Shown piece after piece: positions 1 through 6,123 of a DNA stretch of 11,918 nucleotides. This DNA is from CAZKTS01 sp964555735 (GTDB lineage: Bacteria; Actinomycetota; Acidimicrobiia; IMCC26256; PALSA-555), in the NCBI GenBank assembly GCA_964555735.1, contig CAZKTS010000083.1, forward strand, positions 1-11,918, in the 5' to 3' direction. The notes under the pieces were generated by a model. That model did no database searches. It saw only the letters and a list, made by a program, of their open reading frames with translations, and had not been told where the DNA came from. Every line of letters starts with the position of its first letter. The first letter of the stretch is position 1. The position numbers and the translations under genes were made by a program.

Positions 1-1242
1 GTGGTCGCCGGGGCCGAACTGGACGTAGCACGACGGCCCGCCGTTGGTGGCCGGCATCCACCGGATCTTGTCGAGGCCGTCGCGCACGTGGCGCGGGGTC
101 GGGATCGCGGCGTTGGCGATGCCGTGGATCGCGGCCCGCGCCGTGTCGTACGCGAGCGCGACGACGACGTTCTTCGTCTTGCGACCGAAGCGGGCCTCGA
201 ACCGCTTCACCATCGCGTTGTAGTTCGGGTTCATCCCGTCTTCGCCGAGCTGGTCCACGCCGTGCCAGCCCTCGAGGCCCTGCGCCCACGCGTTCGAGTT
301 CGAATAGAACATGAACGCCGTGCCCATCACGCGTGGCGGGTCCCAGTCGAGCGCCTGGAGCGCGTCGGCGAAGTGGAACGTCGCGTAGCCGTAGCCGCCG
401 TAGTAGAGCCCCTCCGTGCCCATGTCGCGCATGTCGGCGAGGTTCTCCTTCATGTTGCGCGGGTTGGGCTCGAGCTTCACCTCCCGGGTGATCGTGAGCC
501 CGAGGCGCAGTGCCTCGTCCCGGAAGAAGTCGGCGTAGTCGCGACCCGACGACCCGACCTCCCAGAACATGCCCACCTTCTTCAGGCCGCGCTGGTACAG
601 CCAGTTCGCGCACATCACGCCCTCGGTGGGGATGTCGCCGTTGGCGACCGTGTAGCAGTAGTCGCTGGCGAACTTGTGCGCGCCCGTCCACCCGATCACC
701 GGCACGCCCACCTCGTCGGCGTGGGGCTGGAGCGTGAGGCAGTTGTCGGAGATCATCGGGCCGAGGATGACCACGCAGCCCTGCTCGACGAGCCAGTCGT
801 AGCCGGCGATGAGCTTGCGGTAGCTCTCGCGCGGCAGCCCGCGCGCGTCGGCCGTCACCAGCGCGACCGGGCTGCGGCCCCACACGCCCTCGTTGAGCGC
901 GTCCTCGATCGCGAGGATCGTCGGGTCGATCCAGTCGGCCAGGAGCTGGCCGAGGTCCATGTCGACGAGTATCCCGATCTTCACCGGCTCGAAGGGATCG
1001 CCCTGGGTCTGCAGGCCGCGCGTCGGCGGGTAGATGGTGATGTTCTGGACGGCCCGCTCGCCGAGGGCTCCGCCGCCCTCGTACCACTCCTTGCCCGCGC
1101 CGCCGTCGCCCTCGAGGTTCGAGCTGGTGCCGAAGCGGACGTTGCAGACGGCGCGGTCGGCCTGGGCGATCCCGAGGTCGACCGGCGCCTCGAACATCCG
1201 CTCGGCGTACTGGTACTCGGGGTGCTGCTGCTCCTCGGCCAC
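1..1242 (-). CDS. ABC-type (branched-chain amino acid/amide family) substrate-binding protein, C-terminus off window
   Basis: Reading the minus strand gives 414 codons from a GTG at 1242 to the window edge, so the C-terminus is missing. A type-1 periplasmic-binding fold begins near residue 86 (PVKIGILVDMD). It continues with VALVTADARGLP, an ILGPMISDN block, GVPVIGWTGAH, and a tail rich in Trp, Tyr and Gly that includes YGGYGYATFHFADAL, as in Leu/Ile/Val or amide-binding receptors. The GTG start is supported by AAGGGGAG just upstream. An in-frame stop at 1294-1296 allows at most 17 further residues, and these are Arg-rich, so no signal peptide or lipobox is possible at this locus. About 85 residues (AEEQQHPEYQYAERMF onward) precede the fold. 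The protein may therefore be a cytoplasmic ligand sensor or be exported in another way. The ligand is unknown. The gene lies downstream of the P450 on the same strand. Confidence 0.85.
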   Translation of the reverse strand, partial: MAEEQQHPEYQYAERMFEAPVDLGIAQADRAVCNVRFGTSSNLEGDGGAGKEWYEGGGALGERAVQNITIYPPTRGLQTQGDPFEPVKIGILVDMDLGQLLADWIDPTILAIEDALNEGVWGRSPVALVTADARGLPRESYRKLIAGYDWLVEQGCVVILGPMISDNCLTLQPHADEVGVPVIGWTGAHKFASDYCYTVANGDIPTEGVMCANWLYQRGLKKVGMFWEVGSSGRDYADFFRDEALRLGLTITREVKLEPNPRNMKENLADMRDMGTEGLYYGGYGYATFHFADALQALDWDPPRVMGTAFMFYSNSNAWAQGLEGWHGVDQLGEDGMNPNYNAMVKRFEARFGRKTKNVVVALAYDTARAAIHGIANAAIPTPRHVRDGLDKIRWMPATNGGPSCYVQFGPGDH

Positions 1243-1245
1243 CGT

Positions 1246-1253
1246 CTCCCCTT
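1246..1253 (-). promoter_or_regulatory. Shine-Dalgarno for substrate-binding protein gene
   Basis: AAGGGGAG on the minus strand ends 3 nt before the GTG at 1242, with the AAGGGG core about 5 nt away. It decides the start, because the next in-frame ATG at 1197 lacks a comparable site and would remove 15 residues. Confidence 0.6.
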
Positions 1254-1260
1254 CGCGCCG

Positions 1261-1297
1261 CTGAACCCGGACTCGCCTTCCGTGAATCCTGGTTCAG
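1261..1297. repeat. Inverted repeat CTGAACC / GGTTCAG between P450 and binding-protein gene
   Basis: The arms CTGAACC (1261-1267) and GGTTCAG (1291-1297) are perfect reverse complements separated by 23 bp, so their centres are 30 bp apart, close to three helical turns. The right arm is also part of an imperfect palindrome TGAATCCTGGTTCA (1283-1296; 10 of 14 positions symmetric). It occupies most of the 64-bp gap ahead of the binding-protein gene. It could be a paired operator or a weak stem-loop; there is no T-tract to support a classical terminator. Confidence 0.35.
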
Positions 1298-1306
1298 AAA
1301 CCTAGG

Positions 1307-2506
1307 TCAGCCGAGGACGATCGGCACCTGCTGGTAGCCGCGCACCGTGCTCGTGTGGAGCCGCACGGACCGGTCGCGGTCGACGGTCCAGGTGGGGAAG
1401 CGCCGGAGCGTCTCCTCGAGGGCGACGCGGCCTTCGAGGCGCGCGAGCGCGGCCCCGAGACAGAAGTGGATGCCGTACCCGAACGACACGTGGTGGTCGA
1501 TCGGGCGGTGGACGTCGAAGCGGTCGGCGTCGGGGAACTTGCGCTCGTCGCGGCCGGCCGCCCCGGTGAGCAGCAGCACCTTCGAGCCCTGGGGGATGAC
1601 CGTGTCGTGCAGCTCCACGTCGCGGGTCGTCCAGCGACCCTGCACGGGCGACGGCGCCTCGTAGCGAAGCAGCTCCTCGATCGCGCCGGGCAGGAGGTTC
1701 GAGTCGGCCGCGAGCTCGGCGCGCGCCTCGGGGTTGTCGTCGAGCACGACCGCCGCCCAACCGAGCATGCGCGCCACCGTCTCGGTGCCCGCGCTCACCA
1801 GGAGGTTGGCGAACGCGACGGCCTGCTCGTCGGTGAGCCGGCGCGTCGAGCCGTCGTCGTCGGTGATCTCTGCGTGCGCGAGGTCGCTCATCATGTCGTC
1901 GACGGGATGCGCGCGCCGCCGTTCGAGCTGACGGGCCAGGTACTCGTGCAACCAGATCTGCGCCGCGAACGAGCGGTCGTTGATCATGCCGACGCCGGGC
2001 TCGATGTAGAAGACCTCATCGATGTAGTGCCGGACTTCCTCGCGCTCGGCGTCGGGCACGCCGAGCAGCGCGGAGATCACCATCGACGGCAGCTGCGCGC
2101 CGAAGTCCTGCACGTAGTCGAAGCCGTCGCCGCCCACCTGCCGGTCGAGCAGCTCGCCACAGATCTCGCGGACGCGTGCCTCGAGCTGCGAGACCCGCCG
2201 CGGGGTGAACGCGCGCGACGCGAGTGAGCGAAGTCGCGTGTGCAGCGGCGGGTCGGTGAAGATCATCATCTCGGCGTTGATGATCGGCTCGGGCCCCATG
2301 AGCTCGAGCACCGTGCCGTGCGCGGAGCTGAAGGTGGCCGGGTCGCGGTGCGCGGCCTCGACGTCGGCGAAGCGGGTGAGCGCGTAGAAGTCGTACGTCT
2401 CGTTGCGGTACACCGGCGCCTCGTCGCGCATGCGCCGCCAGATCTCGTACGGGTCGGTGTCGATGTCGGTGTCGAACGGGTCCCAGGTGAGCTCCACCGC
2501 GGTCAT
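1307..2506 (-). CDS. Cytochrome P450 (bacterial soluble class)
   Basis: This is a 399-residue haem-thiolate monooxygenase of the usual soluble bacterial length, with no membrane anchor. The I-helix oxygen-binding motif AGTET lies at residues 239-243, the K-helix ExxR is E278-R281, and the haem loop FGYGIHFCLG (342-351) places the cysteine ligand at C349. The C-helix region DPPLHTRLRSLASRAF (85-100) is also typical. The substrate cannot be deduced. No ferredoxin or ferredoxin reductase gene is adjacent, so its electron donors are presumably encoded elsewhere. The ATG at 2506 matches the family N-terminus (WDPFD). There is no clear Shine-Dalgarno, and the gene starts 36 bp after the upstream membrane-protein gene on the same strand, so read-through or coupled translation is likely. 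It may be catabolic together with the neighbouring binding protein. Confidence 0.95.
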   Translation of the reverse strand: MTAVELTWDPFDTDIDTDPYEIWRRMRDEAPVYRNETYDFYALTRFADVEAAHRDPATFSSAHGTVLELMGPEPIINAEMMIFTDPPLHTRLRSLASRAFTPRRVSQLEARVREICGELLDRQVGGDGFDYVQDFGAQLPSMVISALLGVPDAEREEVRHYIDEVFYIEPGVGMINDRSFAAQIWLHEYLARQLERRRAHPVDDMMSDLAHAEITDDDGSTRRLTDEQAVAFANLLVSAGTETVARMLGWAAVVLDDNPEARAELAADSNLLPGAIEELLRYEAPSPVQGRWTTRDVELHDTVIPQGSKVLLLTGAAGRDERKFPDADRFDVHRPIDHHVSFGYGIHFCLGAALARLEGRVALEETLRRFPTWTVDRDRSVRLHTSTVRGYQQVPIVLG

Positions 2507-2510
2507 CGCG

Positions 2511-2543
2511 TCATGGTGGCGCGCCCGCGAAGGCGCTGTCCAT
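2511..2543 (-). other. Ten-codon ORF bridging membrane-protein stop and P450 start
   Basis: The membrane-protein stop is part of TGATG, and its ATG at 2543 opens a frame reading MDSAFAGAPP before a TGA at 2511-2513. The P450 ATG follows 4 nt later. It could be a re-initiation bridge for translational coupling, or chance. No protein role is claimed. Confidence 0.2.
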
Positions 2544-3010
2544 CAGCCGTCGGCGTGCCGTCGGCGCAGCGCGATCGCGACCAGCCAGAGTCCCGCCGCC
2601 GCCCAGACCACGCCGGTCGCGGTGGCGAGAGCGGTCGGGTAGTCGAGCGGCTGGACGGTGGTGTTGTGCGGGGTGGAGTCGTGGGCCGTGCCGAGCAACG
2701 GCGGGACCGCGATGATCAGCAGCACCGCGGACGTTGCCAGCGCGGCCCGGATCGGCGCCCGCCACGGGAGCGGTACCAATCGGGCCAGCAGCACGGAGAC
2801 GCCGACCGCGATCGGCGCGAGCACGATGTCGTGCACGAGGTCGGCGCCCACGACCCAGGTGCCGACACGGAACCCGTTGCCCAGGTCGGTGGTGCTCAGC
2901 AAGCCGGCGATGCCGAACACGACCACTGCACCGCCGACCGCGAGTCCGAGCCAGAACGCGAGGCCGCCGGGCGGCTCCTCGCGCTCGGTGGCCCGGGCCG
3001 GCGCGCTCAT
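2543..3010 (-). CDS. Small four-helix integral membrane protein, probable partner of the adjacent molybdoenzyme
   Basis: This 155-residue protein has four predicted membrane segments at about 17-38, 53-78, 86-107 and 124-148, a short polar N-terminus (MSAPARATEREEPPGG) and an Arg-rich end. The second helix carries a buried polar pair H60-D61 in a GADLVHDIVLAP context. A polar loop (about 108-123, with H110 and H115) lies between helices 3 and 4. I do not recognise a named family. The ATG overlaps the molybdoenzyme stop as ATGA (3007-3010), with GAGG 4 nt upstream, so the two are translated together. A role as membrane partner, quinone interface or maturation factor for that enzyme is inferred from position only. 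A frame extends upstream for 98 more codons but is Arg-rich antisense-like noise within the neighbouring gene. Confidence 0.8.
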   Translation of the reverse strand: MSAPARATEREEPPGGLAFWLGLAVGGAVVVFGIAGLLSTTDLGNGFRVGTWVVGADLVHDIVLAPIAVGVSVLLARLVPLPWRAPIRAALATSAVLLIIAVPPLLGTAHDSTPHNTTVQPLDYPTALATATGVVWAAAGLWLVAIALRRRHADG

Positions 3011-4137
3011 CGGACCTCGAGTCGGGTGACCCACTTGGTCTGGAGCACGCCGGGCCGGTTGGGGCCGATGAGCCGCAGCGGGTAGCCGTGGTCGAGGTGC
3101 AGCGGCTCGCCCTCGACCTCCAGCGCCAGCAACGTGTCGCGGTCGCGGGCCTGACCAGCGTCGAGCTCGGACGTCCGGTACGACCGCCGCTGTTGCAGCG
3201 AGTGCACGCGCACCTCCGCGTCCGACGGCGCGCCGGCGCGCTCGAGCAGGTCGGCGACGCGCACCCCGCGCCAGCGACGCGACGCGCTCCACCCCTCGAC
3301 GCACGCGATCGGCAGTGTTGCCTCGTGCTGGGGCAACGCGGCGACCTCGGCGAGCGAGAGCGCGAGCGGCCGCGCGACCTTGCCGTCGACGACCAGCTCG
3401 AAGTCATCGGCCTGCGCGCTCGCCACGACGCCGGCGTCGACGGCCGTCCGATTGACCGGAAACCCCTGCGGGCCGACGTCGGGGCGACGGGGTGCGAGGA
3501 GCGCGAGCTTGCGCAGCGGCGAGACGGTCTGTCCGACGGTGAAGAGCGTGACGGCAGCCCCTGCCCCGAAGACGCCGACGAGGAACCGTCGTCGGTCGAG
3601 TGCATCGGCGCGCGGCTCTGCATCCGGCCCTCGTCGGTGGAGGGCGCGCCGCGTGGTGCGCCACTTCGCGCCGATGTGCACGACGAGCGCCCCGATCGTG
3701 ATCCACGCCACCCAGTAGTGCGCGCGGCGGAAGTTGAACGGCCACGGGTACCAGAGGTTGATGTTGGCGAGCCCGGTGAACAGCATGAACACCGCGCCCC
3801 CGACGAGCGGCAGGATCATGAGCCGCTCGATCGCCTCCGCCGACGTCCGGAACGGGGGCCAGACGAACAGCTTCGGGAAGACCGTCCACAGCTTCGCCAG
3901 CAGCAGCGGGATCGACGCCAGACCGGTGGCGACGTGCACGCCCTGGGTCACGCGGTAGAGCCCGGCGGGGCGGGTCGGCCACGACAACCACGACGGCGGG
4001 TCCTGCGCGAGGTGCGACGACAGCCCGGTGAGGAAGCACGTGGTGAACGTGACCGCGAGCGCGATGCCAAGGATCGCGGCGACGCGCTCGTCGTGCAGGG
4101 GGGACGTCGGCGTGAGCGCGCTCGGGCGAGTGCTCAT
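3007..4137 (-). CDS. Membrane cytochrome-b / sulfite-oxidase-like molybdopterin oxidoreductase fusion
   Basis: This is a 376-residue protein. Residues 1-160 form a four-helix cytochrome-b-like module (helices near 18-38, 58-85, 107-124, 139-156). Candidate haem ligands are H68 in helix 2 and H154 in helix 4; H140 lies nearby. Residues 182-186 (RRRFL) begin a fifth hydrophobic segment and match the twin-arginine RRxFL core. Residues about 225-376 are an Oxidored_molyb (SUOX-type) domain with the likely molybdenum-ligating C279 in IACVEGWS and the late motif HGYPLRLIGPN followed by TKWV. If the N-terminus is cytoplasmic, five helices put the molybdenum domain outside the cell. The substrate is unknown; sulfite oxidase, YedY-like and other redox roles are all possible. 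The ATG at 4137 overlaps the methyltransferase stop (ATGA). The frame is open further upstream but encodes Arg-rich noise. Confidence 0.88.
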   Translation of the reverse strand: MSTRPSALTPTSPLHDERVAAILGIALAVTFTTCFLTGLSSHLAQDPPSWLSWPTRPAGLYRVTQGVHVATGLASIPLLLAKLWTVFPKLFVWPPFRTSAEAIERLMILPLVGGAVFMLFTGLANINLWYPWPFNFRRAHYWVAWITIGALVVHIGAKWRTTRRALHRRGPDAEPRADALDRRRFLVGVFGAGAAVTLFTVGQTVSPLRKLALLAPRRPDVGPQGFPVNRTAVDAGVVASAQADDFELVVDGKVARPLALSLAEVAALPQHEATLPIACVEGWSASRRWRGVRVADLLERAGAPSDAEVRVHSLQQRRSYRTSELDAGQARDRDTLLALEVEGEPLHLDHGYPLRLIGPNRPGVLQTKWVTRLEVR

Positions 4138-4727
4138 CGCGTCCGCTCGAGCGCGGCGAACCAGCGCCCGTCCGCGCACCACCGCTCGTCCACGACGAGG
4201 CCGGCGGGGGGCGCCAGCGCCACGATGTGGTCGGCGGCGACGGGTAAGAGCTCGAACCACGGACCCGGGCGGTCACCGATGTCGAGGCGGACGACCCGCG
4301 GGACCGCGGGTGTTCCCGGCGCGTCGAGCTCGACGAGCACCCGCCCGCCGATCCGCACGAGCGAGCCCACCCGCGCGAGGAGGGCCACAGGATCGCCCCC
4401 GATCCCGACGTTGCCGTCGAGGAGCAGCGCGGTCGCCCACCGACCGGTACCGGGGACGCGCTCGAACACCGAGCGCTCGAGCACCGGCGCGCCGTGTGCG
4501 CGGGCGTGCTCCACCGCGTGCGGCGTGACGTCGATGCCCATGGCGCGGATGCCGCGCTCGGCGAGGGCGAGCACGATCCGCCCCGGGCCGCACCCGACGT
4601 CGATCGCGGGACCCGCGGTGCGGTCGAGCGCGGTGTCGTCGGCCGGCGTGATGTGCCCCATCCAGCGGTCGCTCGGGGCATCGAGGTGGCCGTCGTGCGC
4701 GCACACCAACGACGCGAGCGCGGTCAC
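4134..4727 (-). CDS. Class I SAM-dependent methyltransferase
   Basis: This is a 197-residue cytoplasmic protein. The SAM-binding motif I is AIDVGCGPGR (residues 41-50), followed by RAMGIDVTPHAVEHAR with the acidic residue that would bind the ribose. A LLLDGNVGIGGDP segment lies near residues 101-113 and VRIGGRVLVEL at about 127-137. The acceptor is not identifiable. Its place between a DUF2064 protein and a molybdoenzyme in a glycosyl-transfer operon suggests a sugar, lipid or small-molecule acceptor. It starts at GTG 4727, which overlaps the upstream stop as GTGA. M23 is an alternative internal start but would remove the conserved-looking DRW/GHI lead-in. Its stop overlaps the molybdoenzyme start by 4 bp. 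Confidence 0.87.
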   Translation of the reverse strand: MTALASLVCAHDGHLDAPSDRWMGHITPADDTALDRTAGPAIDVGCGPGRIVLALAERGIRAMGIDVTPHAVEHARAHGAPVLERSVFERVPGTGRWATALLLDGNVGIGGDPVALLARVGSLVRIGGRVLVELDAPGTPAVPRVVRLDIGDRPGPWFELLPVAADHIVALAPPAGLVVDERWCADGRWFAALERTR

Positions 4728-5359
4728 GCCGGCACCGCTCGGCGGGGCAGCCGCCGGAACGCGTCGGCGAAGCCGGTGGTCGGTGCGTCGCCCGCGACGA
4801 TCGCCGCATCGGCGAAGCGGTCGACGTCGCGCAGAGGCGTGAGCAGCGACACGCGGAGCCCGAGCTCTACGAGCCGCTGATGCTGCGCGACGCCGGTGGT
4901 CGCGGTGCTCATCGGTACGCCGCTGAACGCGCCGGGCTGGTCCCCGTCGAAGCCGATCGCCCAGTAGCCGCCGTCGGGTGCCGGACCGAGCACCGCGTCG
5001 AACCGGTCGTCGGCGAGCCGCGCGAGCGCGTCGGTGAGGTGAGCGGGCGTGACCTGGGGCGTGTCCATGCCGACGAGCACGGCACGGTCGTCGGCCGCGG
5101 CGAACGCGCCGGCGAGTCGATCGCCGAGGCCGCCCGGACGCTGGGGCACGACGTCGAAGCCGGTGGGCACCCAGGGGCCCGGCGCTCCCTCGAGCACGAG
5201 GAGCCGCCGGTCGCACGGCGTGGCCGCCACCGCGGCGAGCGTGTCGCAGAGGGCGGCCCGCGCCAGACCCGCAGCCTCGGTGGCGAGGAGCGGCGGGCAC
5301 AGCCGGGTCTTCACGCGGCCCGGGACCGGGCTCTTGGCCAGCACCATCAGCGTGGTCAC
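4724..5359 (-). CDS. DUF2064 / TIGR04282-type GT-A fold protein
   Basis: This 211-residue protein opens with VTTLMVLAKSPVPGRVKTRL, the nucleotide-binding signature of the DUF2064 (TIGR04282) GT-A-like family. It resembles nucleotidyltransferases such as MobA and CofC. Further family hallmarks are LVGMDTPQVTP (96-105) and LGPAPDGGYWAIGF (124-137), which hold the acidic metal/nucleotide site. The biochemical role of the family is poorly defined: it could transfer a sugar or make a nucleotide-activated donor. A MobA-like role in molybdenum cofactor modification is conceivable given the molybdoenzyme two genes downstream, but the sugar context is equally strong. It starts at GTG 5359, overlapping the glycosyltransferase stop as GTGA, and ends over the methyltransferase start. 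No membrane segments are seen. Confidence 0.85.
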   Translation of the reverse strand: MTTLMVLAKSPVPGRVKTRLCPPLLATEAAGLARAALCDTLAAVAATPCDRRLLVLEGAPGPWVPTGFDVVPQRPGGLGDRLAGAFAAADDRAVLVGMDTPQVTPAHLTDALARLADDRFDAVLGPAPDGGYWAIGFDGDQPGAFSGVPMSTATTGVAQHQRLVELGLRVSLLTPLRDVDRFADAAIVAGDAPTTGFADAFRRLPRRAVPA

Positions 5360-6009
5360 CGGACGGCCGCCATGTCGCGCACCGTGCGGACCGTGCCCTT
5401 GACGGTGCCGGTGACCTTCGACCGCCCGATCCTGGGTGCGTACGCCACCGGCACCTCGCCGATCCGCCATCCGGCGCGCGCGGCGCGCAGCACCATCTCG
5501 AGCGGCCACCCGAACCGCCGGTCCTGCAGGCCGAGGGCGAGCAGGCGCTCGCGCGGCGCGGCTCGCATCGGCCCGAGGTCGCCGATCGGCGCGCCCCGCC
5601 GGGTCGCGTACGCGGCGAGCGCGCGATTCGCGAGTCGCGCGTGCCACGGCCACGCGGCGCGGGTCGTCGCGACCCGCCGGCCGAGCACGAGATCGTGCTC
5701 GCCTGCGACGACCGGTTCGGCGACGGCAGGGACCTCACGCGGATCGAGGCTGCCGTCGCAGTCCATGAACGCGACCACCTCGCTCTCGGCCGCGAGCAGG
5801 CCCGCGAAGCACGCGGCCCCGAAGCCGCGCTGCGGCTCGTGCACGACGAGGGCGCCGAGCGAGTGTGCGACGTCCGCCGAGCCGTCGGTGGAACCGTTGT
5901 CGACGACGATGGCTCGACATCGCGAGGGCATCGCGCCGAGCACGACGGGCAGCGCAGCTGCTTCGTCGAGCACGGGCAGCACGACGTCGACGCGCGCGGT
6001 CTCGTTCAC
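5356..6009 (-). CDS. Family 2 glycosyltransferase (polyprenyl/dolichyl-phosphate sugar transferase-like)
   Basis: This 217-residue GT-A enzyme begins VDVVLPVLDEAAALP (residues 7-21), then has IVVDNGSTDGSADVA, the LVVHEPQRGFGAAC acceptor-side loop (55-67) and a metal-binding MDCDGS motif (D83, D85). DLGPMRA (144-150) and a C-terminal RIGRSKVTGTVKGT stretch resemble transferases that load sugar onto a polyprenyl phosphate. It has no C-terminal membrane helices, so the product may be handed to a separate membrane protein; the divergent polytopic gene is the obvious candidate. Start GTG 6009 lacks a Shine-Dalgarno but sits 7 nt after a TACGTT box, which suggests leaderless translation. It is the first gene of the five-gene overlapping minus operon. 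Confidence 0.9.
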   Translation of the reverse strand: MNETARVDVVLPVLDEAAALPVVLGAMPSRCRAIVVDNGSTDGSADVAHSLGALVVHEPQRGFGAACFAGLLAAESEVVAFMDCDGSLDPREVPAVAEPVVAGEHDLVLGRRVATTRAAWPWHARLANRALAAYATRRGAPIGDLGPMRAAPRERLLALGLQDRRFGWPLEMVLRAARAGWRIGEVPVAYAPRIGRSKVTGTVKGTVRTVRDMAAVR

Positions 6010-6016
6010 GGGTTCG

Positions 6017-6022
6017 AACGTA
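6017..6022 (-). promoter_or_regulatory. Candidate -10 box for the minus operon (leaderless)
   Basis: TACGTT on the minus strand fits TAnnnT and is followed by 7 nt and then the GTG at 6009, which would place the transcript start at or next to the first codon base. No good -35 hexamer is evident. The palindrome at 6031-6046 covers where one would lie. Confidence 0.45.
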
Positions 6023-6030
6023 CCGACGTC

Positions 6031-6046
6031 GTGTGCGAACGCACAC
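6031..6046. promoter_or_regulatory. Palindromic operator candidate in the divergent promoter region
   Basis: GTGTGCGAACGCACAC has perfect 7-bp arms around a 2-bp centre. It lies upstream of the minus-strand -10 box, over its presumed -35, and about 78 bp before the plus operon start. A 12-bp core, GTGCGRACGCAC, recurs at 11320-11331. A dimeric regulator could bind here. OmpR-type regulators usually prefer direct repeats, so the local response regulator is not the obvious ligand. Confidence 0.45.
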
Positions 6047-6110
6047 CCGGATCTGCTTACAAGACGCGAAACTCTCGCGCTGCGGCACCGCTGCAGGAGA
6101 GGTGCGTCGG

Positions 6111-6116
6111 TAGCGT
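6111..6116 (+). promoter_or_regulatory. Candidate -10 box for the plus operon (leaderless)
   Basis: TAGCGT fits TAnnnT and stands exactly 7 nt before the GTG at 6124, mirroring the arrangement on the minus strand. There is an AGGAGAGG at 6095-6102, but it is about 21 nt from the GTG, too far for ordinary ribosome binding. No convincing -35 is seen. Confidence 0.4.
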
Positions 6117-6123
6117 CTCCGAC

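Noticed and set aside
1..1305. 434-codon plus-strand open frame
   Set aside because: It is antisense to a clear substrate-binding protein and reads as Arg/Val/Ala/Asp-rich low-complexity sequence with no domain.
1355..2227. 290-codon plus-strand frame opposite the P450
   Set aside because: The P450 motifs on the minus strand are complete and the plus frame shows no recognisable fold.
4695..4704. GTGCGCGCAC resembling the palindrome motif
   Set aside because: It lacks the 2-bp centre, lies inside methyltransferase coding sequence, and is a common pattern in GC-rich DNA.
2734..4842. 702-codon plus-strand open frame
   Set aside because: It is antisense to the membrane protein, molybdoenzyme and methyltransferase. 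The composition is Arg/Pro/Ala repeats typical of GC-rich shadows.
6095..6102. AGGAGAGG as ribosome site for the plus operon
   Set aside because: It is about 21 nt from GTG 6124, and the nearer GTG at 6102 runs into a stop after three codons.
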